DNA from: Verrucomicrobiota bacterium
Lineage (GTDB): Bacteria; Verrucomicrobiota; Verrucomicrobiia; Opitutales; Opitutaceae
Reading direction: 5' to 3'
Assembly: GCA_030605125.1 (NCBI GenBank)
Contig: JAUWBD010000007.1
Coordinates: 1 to 51,820, forward strand
DNA length: 51,820 nucleotides
The notes below the pieces were generated by a model. The model saw only the letters and a list, made by a program, of their open reading frames with translations, searched no databases and was not told the origin of the DNA. Within the stretch, counting starts at the first letter, position 1. Every line of letters begins with the position of its first letter. Positions 18,741-26,288 of this stretch are shown here, one piece after another. Position numbers and translations under genes: made by a program.

Positions 18741-19501
18741 CTACCCGCGGCGCGTCCAGCCAAGCATCAGCCCGCCGACCGCTCCGGCCGCGAAGGTGAT
18801 CAGCCAAAACAAGGCCGGCCCCGCCTCCTCGAAGCCGTGGGCGAGGTTCATGCCAAAGATGGCGCCGAGGGCGGTGACCGGAAGAAAGATCGCCGCGAGC
18901 AGATTGAGACGGTGTCCCGAAGCGGCGATTCGCGCCGACTGCGCGGCCTGCTCCTCGGCGGTGCGTGCGCGCAGAAACTCGAAGCCCGACTGCGCGTCCT
19001 CGCGCACGAGCTCCAGCGTGCGCTCGGCCTCGCCGGCGTGATCGCGGAGGTTGATCAATTCGGGGTCGTCGATGGCCTGACGCGCCTCCTGCAAGGCGTG
19101 GTGAAGATTGCGCGCCGAGCGGGCCACCGGGATGCAGCGGCTCACGATCTGACGCAGGCTCGCGGCGCTGTCTTCCTCCTTGTCGAGACGCTCCTCCAAC
19201 TCCTGCGCGACCCGCACGTAATCCTCGACCAAACGTTGCAAGCTGCGCAGCCCCTCGACGCTGAGGGTCGAGCGCCACTTGCCCTGAGGCTCGCGCCAGA
19301 ACAGCGCGGACTTGCGCCGATAGCGCTCGCCTCCGGCACCAGGCTGAGGACGAGCAAAAGGTGCCCGTCCGCCACCATCGCGCGCTGGCGCCCCGCCTGC
19401 ACGCCGAGGCGTCGGCGAAACACCTCCGGCACGGCCCAATCGGACGGGATCAACGAGGAACCGCGGGAGGCAGACGGAAGAGGCGGTGGCTTGGGATTCA
19501 T
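18741..19501 (-). pseudogene. CorA-like divalent cation transporter, frameshifted
   Basis: Two frames together spell one CorA-family protein. The N-terminal part begins at ATG 19501 (WAVPEVFRRRLGVQAGRQRA, then DGHLLLVL). The C-terminal part continues in another frame (GERYRRKSALFWREPQGKW) through long helices. Its two C-terminal membrane helices carry the signature GMN in FLPVTALGAIFGMNLAHG. The break is at about 19345-19348; inserting a single base there joins the frames. The rest of the gene is intact and well conserved, so a sequencing or assembly error is as likely as a true mutation. It lies 65 bases upstream of the phosphatase gene. Confidence 0.8.
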
Positions 19502-19552
19502 GGAATGCTCCGGGAGCGGTCGCCGACAAGCGGCGACCCTACCTGGCAGAGC

Positions 19553-21304
19553 TCACTTTTTCGAAGCGGGCGGCGCGATCACCGGCGTAACGGGCGTGGC
19601 GATCGGCTTGGCCTCGGAGGCCGGCGTGATCACCGGCGCGGCGGCGGCCGAGGCGCCGTCGGCCCCGAGTTCGGGAATCAGGCCGCCTTTGCCGAGATCG
19701 AGGCCGAGCTCGCTGATCATCTTCTCCACGACCGGCACCTGGAGGCGGTATTGGAGCAGCGCGTTGACGAGCTGGTTGGGCAGGCCGGCGCCGTTGCCGC
19801 CCGCCGCGCCGAGGCCATCCGTGGCGCCGCCGCCGATACCGACGCCGCCGCCCTGGCCGGGCATACCGTTGATGTGCAGCATGCGGATCGAATCGATCTT
19901 CTCGGCGGGCTTCATCGCGGCGGCGATCACCTGCTCGAGCTTGGCCACGAGGTCCTTGCGCACCTCGAAGCTCATGATCGCCTCGCCGAGGAGATTCTTG
20001 GCCTGGTTGATCGCCTGCAAACCGACGGCCTCGACCTCGAAGCGCTTGGCGTCGGCCTCGGCGACGATGCGCACGCGGTCGGCCTCGGCCTGGGCCTGGG
20101 TGCGGAGCGCGGCGGCGAGATCCTCGGCGGATTTGCGTTCGGCCTCGGCCGAGACGATCACCTTCACGGCGTCCTGCTCGGCGGTCTCGCGGGCCTTGAT
20201 GACGACGATCTCCTTGGCGCGTTCGGCGGCGGCGACCTCCTGCACGGTCTTCACCTGCTCCTCGGCCTTCACCATGATGGCGCGCGCGGCGGCGGCCTCG
20301 GCGTCGGCCTTGGAGAGCTCCTCGGATTTTTTGGCGATGGCGATGCGCGCCTCCTGGCCGGCGATGTCGAGCTCGCGCTTGCGCTGGATCTCGCGGGCGG
20401 CGACGGCCTTCTCGGCGTTGATGTTGGCCTCCTTCACGGCCTGCTCGGCGGTGATCTGCGCTTCGCGGCCCTCGCGCTCGCGCTCGGCGCGTTCGCGGGC
20501 GATGCGGGCCTCCTGCGCGGCCTTGGCCATCTGGATGGCCTGCTCCTGCTCGAATTGGGCCTGCGCCTCGATCTGGCGCACGGTGAGGGACTGGCGCTCG
20601 ACCTCGAGGTTCTTCTGCTCGATGGCGAGGCGGGTATCCTGCTCGATCTGGTTGCGCTCCTTGCGCTTGCTCTCGGTGATCTCGGTGAGCTTGGCGAGAC
20701 CCTGCGCGTCGAAGGCGTTGGAGTCCTTGAAAAATTCGCGCGAGGTCTGGTCGAGCTCGGTGAGCGAGACGGACTCGAGCTCGAGACCGTTGCGGCTCAA
20801 GTCCTCGGTCACGGCCTTCTGCACCTGCATGACAAACTCGACGCGCTTCTCGTGCAGCTCGTCCATCGAGAGCGTGGCGGCGACGGCGCGGAGGGCGTCC
20901 ACGAACTTGCCTTGGAGTTGACCGGTCAGCTCGTCGGGGCGGAAGGTGCGGTGGCCGAGGGTCTGGGCGGCGACCATGATGCTCTCCACGGTCTTGGCGA
21001 CGCGGACGTAGAACTCGGCGCGCACGTCCACGCGGAGGCGGTCGCGGGTGATGAGGGCGTCCTGGTTGCGGCGCTGCACTTCGAGGCGGAGCGTCTGGAG
21101 GTTGACCTCGGTGATCTGCTGGAGGAAGGGCAACACGATGGTGCCGCCGTCGGTGATCACCTTGCCACCGCCCCAGCCGGTGCGCATGAGGGCGCGCTCG
21201 GGATTGGCCTTGCGGTAGAGCTTGGCGATCATCGCCCCGATCAGGGCGAGGAAGAACACTCCGCCGACGACGGAGAGGATGGTGACTAGGGTGAGGTTGT
21301 CCAT
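19553..21304 (-). CDS. yqiK: Flotillin-like protein YqiK
   Basis: SPFH-domain membrane scaffold of the flotillin family, 583 residues. An N-terminal hydrophobic helix is at about 5-28 (LVTILSVVGGVFFLALIGAMIA). The SPFH domain spans about 35-200 (RTGWGGGKVITDGGTIVLP and DRLRVDVRAEFYVRV). A very long coiled coil of alanine/glutamate repeats runs from about 220 to 430. A flotillin C-terminal part follows, then a glycine-rich then proline/alanine-rich tail. It sits downstream of a YqiJ-like gene, the same pair as in Escherichia coli, and of pspA, pointing to membrane-stress or microdomain function. Confidence 0.92.
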   Translation of the reverse strand: MDNLTLVTILSVVGGVFFLALIGAMIAKLYRKANPERALMRTGWGGGKVITDGGTIVLPFLQQITEVNLQTLRLEVQRRNQDALITRDRLRVDVRAEFYVRVAKTVESIMVAAQTLGHRTFRPDELTGQLQGKFVDALRAVAATLSMDELHEKRVEFVMQVQKAVTEDLSRNGLELESVSLTELDQTSREFFKDSNAFDAQGLAKLTEITESKRKERNQIEQDTRLAIEQKNLEVERQSLTVRQIEAQAQFEQEQAIQMAKAAQEARIARERAEREREGREAQITAEQAVKEANINAEKAVAAREIQRKRELDIAGQEARIAIAKKSEELSKADAEAAAARAIMVKAEEQVKTVQEVAAAERAKEIVVIKARETAEQDAVKVIVSAEAERKSAEDLAAALRTQAQAEADRVRIVAEADAKRFEVEAVGLQAINQAKNLLGEAIMSFEVRKDLVAKLEQVIAAAMKPAEKIDSIRMLHINGMPGQGGGVGIGGGATDGLGAAGGNGAGLPNQLVNALLQYRLQVPVVEKMISELGLDLGKGGLIPELGADGASAAAAPVITPASEAKPIATPVTPVIAPPASKK

Positions 21305-21354
21305 GGTGGTGGGTTAGGTCGTGGAAAAGTGGATACAGGGAGGCGGCGGCTCGC

Positions 21355-22011
21355 TCAGGCCTCGTCGGCGCGCGAGGGATTCGGGTGGCGGATCACGGTG
21401 TAAAAGGCGCCGCGGCGGCCTACGACGAGGACGATGTCCCCCTCGGCGTAGGTTTCGTCCGTGCGGTCGGAGAACGCCATGCGGTGGTGGATCGCGCCGC
21501 CGCTGTCGCGAAATTTGATCTGGCCGGGCTCGCCCGGGCCCACGCGGCCCATCACCACCTGCGCCTCGTGCCCGATTAGGGAGTCGTCGGTGACGGCGCT
21601 CGATTCCACGTCCTTCGGCCACACGCGACCGAGCGCGTAGTTGAGCAGGCGGACGGGCGGCAGCGACGCGAGAAAGGCGGCGGGCAGCACCACCGGCCAG
21701 GGCAGCGCCACGTCGATCAGTTCGAGCTGCAGGGTCTGCACGAACAGGCCGATGGAGCCCGCGCAAAGCAGCAACCCAGCGAGCGAAATGAGGTAGGGAA
21801 CGCGGCCGATGCCGAGCCAGTCGAAGACGCGCCAGCCGGCGGAGACGTCGGGCGCGGGCATGTCGATGTCCACGCTGAGGTCGATGCCCAGATCGGAGCC
21901 GACGCCGACGAGCACCAGCACGACCTCGAGCACGGCGACCGCGAAGAAGAGCAGCAGCAGCAGGCTGAAGGGCCAGACTTGGGCGTGGGTCAAAAGTTCA
22001 CCGAAGCTCAT
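21355..22011 (-). CDS. YqiJ-like OB-fold membrane protein
   Basis: A 218-residue protein with a membrane-embedded N-terminal part and a soluble C-terminal beta domain. Helices are visible at about 13-40 (FSLLLLLFFAVAVLEVVLVLVGVG), 72-92 and 100-118. The last third (SLIGHEAQVVMGRVGPGEPG, then AEGDIVLVVGRRGAFYTVI) has the OB-fold (NfeD-like) pattern. NfeD/YqiJ proteins partner flotillins and the flotillin gene starts 50 bases downstream, so the pair is a familiar unit. The acidic loop at about 40-55 (DLGIDLSVDIDMPAPD) is periplasmic or cytoplasmic, undetermined. Confidence 0.85.
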   Translation of the reverse strand: MSFGELLTHAQVWPFSLLLLLFFAVAVLEVVLVLVGVGSDLGIDLSVDIDMPAPDVSAGWRVFDWLGIGRVPYLISLAGLLLCAGSIGLFVQTLQLELIDVALPWPVVLPAAFLASLPPVRLLNYALGRVWPKDVESSAVTDDSLIGHEAQVVMGRVGPGEPGQIKFRDSGGAIHHRMAFSDRTDETYAEGDIVLVVGRRGAFYTVIRHPNPSRADEA

Positions 22012-22105
22012 GCGAAGCAGGGAAATGGCGTGAAGCGGGCGAATTGCCGAGGCGAAGTTTTCGCCCCGGCACGATCAGAAGACGCGGTGGCGGCACCGCG
22101 GTGGA

Positions 22106-22801
22106 TTAGTTGTTGGACGGCGAGGGCGAGCCGGGATTGAGGCGCGCCTTGAGCTGCTCGAGGCGGAGCTGCACGCGGTTGTCGCGCGAGACGGCGCTGA
22201 GGTCGCGCAGCTTGGCCTGCTCGGCCTCCTTGGCGTGGAGGGTGGAGCGGTCGGTGCCGGTGGCCTTGGCGTAGCGGTCGTTGAAGGCGTTTTCGGCGCG
22301 CTCGGCCTTGCGCTGCGCGGACACGCCGGGGGCGCCGCCGCCGGCGGAGGGCGTCTGGGCGCGGGTGCGGCGGAGCACGACGAGGTCGTCGTGCATCTGG
22401 GCGCGGCGGGCCTTGAGGCTTTCGAGCGACTGGCCGAGGCGCTCGGCCTCGGTTTTGTGGTCGAGCATCTGGCTCTCCAGCTCGGGGAGCTGGCGCTCGA
22501 TGTCGTCGATGCGGCCGAGACCGGCGACGGCGAGATCTTCGCGGCCGGAACGCACCGCGGTCTCGGCCTCCTCCTCGAGGCGGTTGCGCTCGGCGGTGAG
22601 GCGCTCGATGGCCTTGTTGACATGGTGCTTGCGGGCGAGGGACTCGCCCTGGGCGGTGTGGACCTCGTCGATGGCGCCGTCCACCTCGCGGATGGCGGCC
22701 TCGAGGATGCCCTCCTCGTTGAGCCCCTCGATCTTATCGACAAGGGTATGGGCGGTGCTGGTGAGCACGCGGGCGATGCGGTCGCGTAGTCGGTTTTCCA
22801 T
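22106..22801 (-). CDS. PspA/IM30-family membrane-stress protein
   Basis: Helical ESCRT-III-like protein that coats and protects the inner membrane, 231 residues, the family size. It is almost entirely charged amphipathic helix: RLRDRIARVLTSTAHTLVDK at the N-terminus, LEAAIREVDGAIDEV at about 33-47, and RNRLEEEAETAVRSGREDLA. A glycine/proline hinge (SAGGGAPGVSA) precedes the last helices. It is closer in layout to the YjfJ-type than to the classical PspA of pspABC. It lies 4 bases downstream of the ribbon-helix-helix-like gene and upstream of the YqiJ/YqiK pair. Confidence 0.85.
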   Translation of the reverse strand: MENRLRDRIARVLTSTAHTLVDKIEGLNEEGILEAAIREVDGAIDEVHTAQGESLARKHHVNKAIERLTAERNRLEEEAETAVRSGREDLAVAGLGRIDDIERQLPELESQMLDHKTEAERLGQSLESLKARRAQMHDDLVVLRRTRAQTPSAGGGAPGVSAQRKAERAENAFNDRYAKATGTDRSTLHAKEAEQAKLRDLSAVSRDNRVQLRLEQLKARLNPGSPSPSNN

Positions 22802-22805
22802 GACG

Positions 22806-23357
22806 TTATCCTCGGTTGGGGGTGGTGGTTTCGGTTTCGGACGAAAGGGAGGGCGCGGTCGAAGCGACGGCGCCCGAACCGGCGGCGGCGAGCTTGGCGG
22901 CCTCGGCGAGCACGCCCTCGAGCTCGGCGCGGGTCTGCGCCTGGTGGCGGATGCGGAGCGGATCGAGCGCGGCGGTGCGGAGGAGCTGGCGGGCGGTGCG
23001 GGCCCAGCGGCGGGCGAGCTTGGCCTCCAGCTCAGGCAGATGTTTCTCGGGGGCCTTGGCGAGGTTGTCGGTCTGGGCGAGGAGCAGCGCGGCCATCTCG
23101 ATCACGCTGCGGGCGATCTCCTCGGCGACCTCCGAGCCCTGGCCTTGCAGATGCTGCCGGCGGAGGGCTTGAAGGGTGGGATCGAGCGCGGCCTCGACGA
23201 GCTCAAGCGCGCGGGCGAGGTCGTGGCGCGAGTCGAGCAGCGTGAGTTGCTGGCGCACGAGGCGCGTCATCCGCTCGCCGTTGCTCATGCCCGGCATGGC
23301 CTCGACGATCTGCTCCCAGTCGGCCTCCTCAAGTCGGGTGTTCACTTGGATTGCCAT
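22806..23357 (-). CDS. Uncharacterised protein with ribbon-helix-helix-like N-terminus, PspA operon
   Basis: No named family recognised. The 183-residue product opens with MAIQVNTRLEEADWEQIVEA and MSNGERMTRLVRQQLTLLD. A short beta strand followed by two helices is the pattern of MetJ/Arc-type ribbon-helix-helix DNA-binding or dimerisation domains. The rest is long amphipathic helix, with a low-complexity Ser/Thr tail. ATG 23357 gives the strand at the very N-terminus; an upstream start would add 13 residues. It is the first gene of the PspA-YqiJ-YqiK cluster, 4 bases from pspA. A role as transcriptional regulator or as PspA partner is inference. Confidence 0.7.
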   Translation of the reverse strand: MAIQVNTRLEEADWEQIVEAMPGMSNGERMTRLVRQQLTLLDSRHDLARALELVEAALDPTLQALRRQHLQGQGSEVAEEIARSVIEMAALLLAQTDNLAKAPEKHLPELEAKLARRWARTARQLLRTAALDPLRIRHQAQTRAELEGVLAEAAKLAAAGSGAVASTAPSLSSETETTTPNRG

Positions 23358-23373
23358 GATTGGAATACGGATT

Positions 23374-23389
23374 GCTACACTTCTGTAGC
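23374..23389. promoter_or_regulatory. palindrome before the PspA-flotillin operon
   Basis: GCTACA-CTTC-TGTAGC is a perfect 6-base inverted repeat 17 bases upstream of the first start codon of the operon. A related TGTAGCG half-site occurs at 23432-23438. The surrounding 23380-23425 is AT-rich and is the only plausible promoter region. It fits an operator, possibly for the ribbon-helix-helix-like product of the first gene. Confidence 0.5.
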
Positions 23390-23442
23390 GAATCAATTAA
23401 AATCGGTAGGATTCTAAAATCCAGCCGATTGTGTAGCGCCGG

Positions 23443-24369
23443 CTAGGACGGTCGAGGTCCGGTGTTCGCTCGTTCGAGCAACTCCGCGTGCAGCCGCTCC
23501 AACTCGGGCGCGGGCACGCCGTGGCGCTTCGCGCGGCGGAGAGGCTCTCCCCAGATCGGCTCCAGCTCGAGCGGCCGGCCCGCCTGCCAGTCGAGCATGG
23601 TGGAGGGTTTGTAACGCATGCCGCGGGTGCGCTCGATCTGGTTTTCCAAAAACGCATCCTCGATCTCGACGCCCTCGGCGCGCGCGATCGCCTGCACCTC
23701 GCGCACGAGCGCGCGCACCCGCGCCTCGCCGGCCGGCTCGCGCAGGGTCTCGTCGCTCGTCACGCCGCCCATCGCCACCGTGAGGCCGTTGAAGGGCACG
23801 TTCCACACCAGCTTGCGCCAACGCGCCGCGAGCAAGCTGTCGCGCGTGCGGGCCTTCACCCCCGCCGACGAGAAAACCTCCGCCACCGCGCGGGCCGCCT
23901 CGCCGGCCGGCCGGCCGAACTCGCCGATCTCCACGTAGCCCTGCTCCGAGCAGATCACCTCGCCGGGCGCGAGGCGGTTGACCGCGACGAAGCAGAGCGA
24001 GCCCAGCGTGCGCTCCGCCCCCGCCACCGCCGCGACCGCCTCGTCCACGCCGAGGCCGTTTTGCAAATTCACCACGAGCGTGCGCGGGCCGAGCAAGGGC
24101 GGGAGCAGGCGCTCCAGTTCGTCGTTGGCCGTGGCTTTGAGCGCCACGACCACCAGATCGACCGGGCTGATCGCCGCGGGCTCGGTCTCGGCGCGCACCG
24201 GCCGCACCTCGTGGCGCTCGCCGCCATACTCGAGCACGAGACCGCGGTCGCGCAGGCGCTCCGCCTCGCCGCGCACCAGAAAACACACGTCGCGACCCGA
24301 GCGCGCGAAACGCCCGCCGTAGTAGATGCCGAGCGCTCCCGCGCCCACGACCGCGATGGTGTTGATCAT
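23443..24369 (-). CDS. panE: 2-dehydropantoate 2-reductase
   Basis: NADPH-dependent ketopantoate reductase (ApbA/PanE family) of pantothenate and coenzyme A synthesis, 308 residues. The Rossmann motif GAGALGIYYGGRF is at 9-21. The conserved catalytic Lys is K186 in RWRKLVWNVPFNGLT, with N190 and N194. The C-terminal KPSTMLDWQAGRPLELEPI gives the usual Ser and Glu of the substrate site. ATG 24369 starts at the dinucleotide fold; an upstream frame adds 33 non-conserved residues. The family also includes homologues acting on other 2-keto acids, so the exact substrate is inferred. Confidence 0.88.
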   Translation of the reverse strand: MINTIAVVGAGALGIYYGGRFARSGRDVCFLVRGEAERLRDRGLVLEYGGERHEVRPVRAETEPAAISPVDLVVVALKATANDELERLLPPLLGPRTLVVNLQNGLGVDEAVAAVAGAERTLGSLCFVAVNRLAPGEVICSEQGYVEIGEFGRPAGEAARAVAEVFSSAGVKARTRDSLLAARWRKLVWNVPFNGLTVAMGGVTSDETLREPAGEARVRALVREVQAIARAEGVEIEDAFLENQIERTRGMRYKPSTMLDWQAGRPLELEPIWGEPLRRAKRHGVPAPELERLHAELLERANTGPRPS

Positions 24370-24401
24370 CACCCTTCCCTGCCCGCGCGCCGCGGTGTCG
24401 G

Positions 24402-24974
24402 TCAACCTTTGGGCGCGGTGGCCGGCGGAGATTTTTTGCAGCGCGCGATCAATACCCGCGCCGGCCACGCGACCGCGAACTGGTAGAGCGCGAGCGCCAG
24501 CACCATGCCCACCGCGGCGTAAACGAAACCCTCGGCCGTGACCGGCACGGCGGGTTTGAACACCTCCCAGGTGCGGGCGGCGATCGACGAATCCACGTGG
24601 GCGAGAAACACGAAGGGGCGGTCCCAGACCGAGGCCTCGCGCAGCGCGGTCTCGGCGGCGGCGAGCGACTCGACGCGCGCCTGGGTCTCCGCGATCACGT
24701 TGCCGAGCTTGGCCACGGGCTCGACCGGCTGCGCGCGGGTGGTGTCGATGAGCTGCTGGAGCGTGATGCCGCTCTGCCGCGCCACCGTCTCGAAGCTCGC
24801 CAGCTGGCGCCGCGCCTCGTCGAGGTGGCCGCCGAGGCGCTGGAGGTATTGTTGAAAAAACTCCGGTGCCTGCGAAAGCCCCACCGCTCCGAGCACGCAG
24901 AGCACGCGGTCGAGCAGCGATTCGCCGACGCGCCCGATCGGACGCAGCGGCCGGAGCCAGGGAGATTGCGACAT
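24402..24974 (-). CDS. DUF2937-family membrane protein
   Basis: A 190-residue protein matching DUF2937. An N-terminal hydrophobic helix reads into SQAPEFFQQYLQRLGGHLDEARRQL (split here by recognition of QYLQRLGG), which is the family hallmark. A helical middle follows, then HVDSSIAARTWEVFKPAVP with TAEGFVYAAVGM entering the second membrane helix at about 145-170. The C-terminus is short and basic. Function unknown. It is 32 bases upstream of panE and 41 bases downstream of dprA on the same strand. Confidence 0.82.
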   Translation of the reverse strand: MSQSPWLRPLRPIGRVGESLLDRVLCVLGAVGLSQAPEFFQQYLQRLGGHLDEARRQLASFETVARQSGITLQQLIDTTRAQPVEPVAKLGNVIAETQARVESLAAAETALREASVWDRPFVFLAHVDSSIAARTWEVFKPAVPVTAEGFVYAAVGMVLALALYQFAVAWPARVLIARCKKSPPATAPKG

Positions 24975-25015
24975 GCCGCCGAGGCTGCGCGACCGCGTCG
25001 CGGCGCGCAATCCCG

Positions 25016-26149
25016 TCAGCGCGCCTCGTAGGCGCCGTCGGCTCGTTTCGCTATCAGGCGCTTGAGCTCCAACATCATGAGCGTCGATGAGAGCGTGTGG
25101 CTCGGCAGACCGCTCGCCGTCACCAGCGCATCGGGCGCGAGGATCGCCCCGCCGGCGAAACAGCCGAAGACCTTCGCCTCGTCGGGGCTCAGATTGGCGG
25201 CGGCGGGAGGCGTCGCCGCGGCGGGTTTCTCTGCCACCGGCGCTACCCCGGCCGGGCCGAAACCCTCGAGGTAGTTCAGCTCGCTCAACACGTCGTCCAC
25301 CGAGGTCAGCAGCGTCGCCCCGTCGCGGATAAGCTGGTGGCAGCCCGCGCTGGTAGGCTGGTCGATCCGCCCCGGCACGGCGAAAACCAACCGCCCCTGT
25401 TCGCCGGCAAACTTGGCCGTGATCATCGAGCCGCCGCTCACGTCGCTCTCCACCACGATGACCGCGCGGCTCATGCCGGCGACGATGCGGTTGCGCATGG
25501 CGAAGGACTGCTTGTCGGCGCGGCGGCCGAAGGGGAACTCGGTGAGGATCGCGCCGCCGTTTTCCTCGATGCGCTGGTAGAGTTTCAGGTTCTCCGGCGG
25601 ATAGATGATGTCGATGCCGTTGCCCAGCACCGCGGCGGTGCGGCCGCCGGCCTCGAGCGCGCCCTCGTGCGCGAAGGTGTCGATGCCGCGCGCCAGCCCG
25701 CTCACGACGCAGAAGCCGAGTCGCGCGAGCTCGAAGCCGAGCTTCTTGGCCACGGCCTGGCCGTAGAGCGTGGTGCGACGGGAGCCGACGATGGCGACGC
25801 ACGGCGCGTCGAAGCTGTAGTCGCCGCGCCGATACAGCCCGAGCGGCGCGTCGGCGAGCTCGCGCAGCAGCGGCGGATACGCCGGATCGCGAGACGTCAC
25901 GAAAGTCGCGCCCGCCTGGGCGAGCCGCGCGAGTTCCTTGGGCAGGTTCACGAGTTCGCGCCAGTTGCGCAGGTTGCCGCTGATCTTGGGGCCCACGCCC
26001 TTCACCGCCTCGAGTTCGGCGGCCGGGGCGTCGAAGAGACGGCGCGGATCCTCACTGAAGGCCGCGAGCAGGCGGTTCGTGGTGATCGGCCCGATGTCGG
26101 GCAGCGCGTTCAGCACCAGAAAAGCCTGCGTCTCGGTGAGTTCACTCAT
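25016..26149 (-). CDS. dprA: DNA-processing protein DprA
   Basis: Loads RecA onto single-stranded DNA taken up by transformation. The 377-residue product has an N-terminal helix-hairpin-helix/SAM region (ALPDIGPITTNRLLAAF and VKGVGPKISGNL). The Rossmann-like core carries the family signatures CVAIVGSRRTTLYG, VVSGLARGIDTFAHEGAL and AVLGNGIDIIYPPEN. A C-terminal winged-helix domain spans about 318-377 (SGLPSHTLSSTLMMLELKRLI). All core motifs are intact. No other competence gene is in the window; DprA is also common in species not known to be transformable. Confidence 0.95.
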   Translation of the reverse strand: MSELTETQAFLVLNALPDIGPITTNRLLAAFSEDPRRLFDAPAAELEAVKGVGPKISGNLRNWRELVNLPKELARLAQAGATFVTSRDPAYPPLLRELADAPLGLYRRGDYSFDAPCVAIVGSRRTTLYGQAVAKKLGFELARLGFCVVSGLARGIDTFAHEGALEAGGRTAAVLGNGIDIIYPPENLKLYQRIEENGGAILTEFPFGRRADKQSFAMRNRIVAGMSRAVIVVESDVSGGSMITAKFAGEQGRLVFAVPGRIDQPTSAGCHQLIRDGATLLTSVDDVLSELNYLEGFGPAGVAPVAEKPAAATPPAAANLSPDEAKVFGCFAGGAILAPDALVTASGLPSHTLSSTLMMLELKRLIAKRADGAYEAR

Positions 26150-26288
26150 GCGCTCAATCCCGCAAGGCGACGCCGTCTTTGTCCAGTGTGTTGCAAGGCC
26201 CAGCCGCGGCGGGCCGAGGTTAACGGGTAATCCGGTGGCGCCCTTCTCTCGCGGCGGCGGGCGGATGGGATGGTGGCTCCACCCCGCT

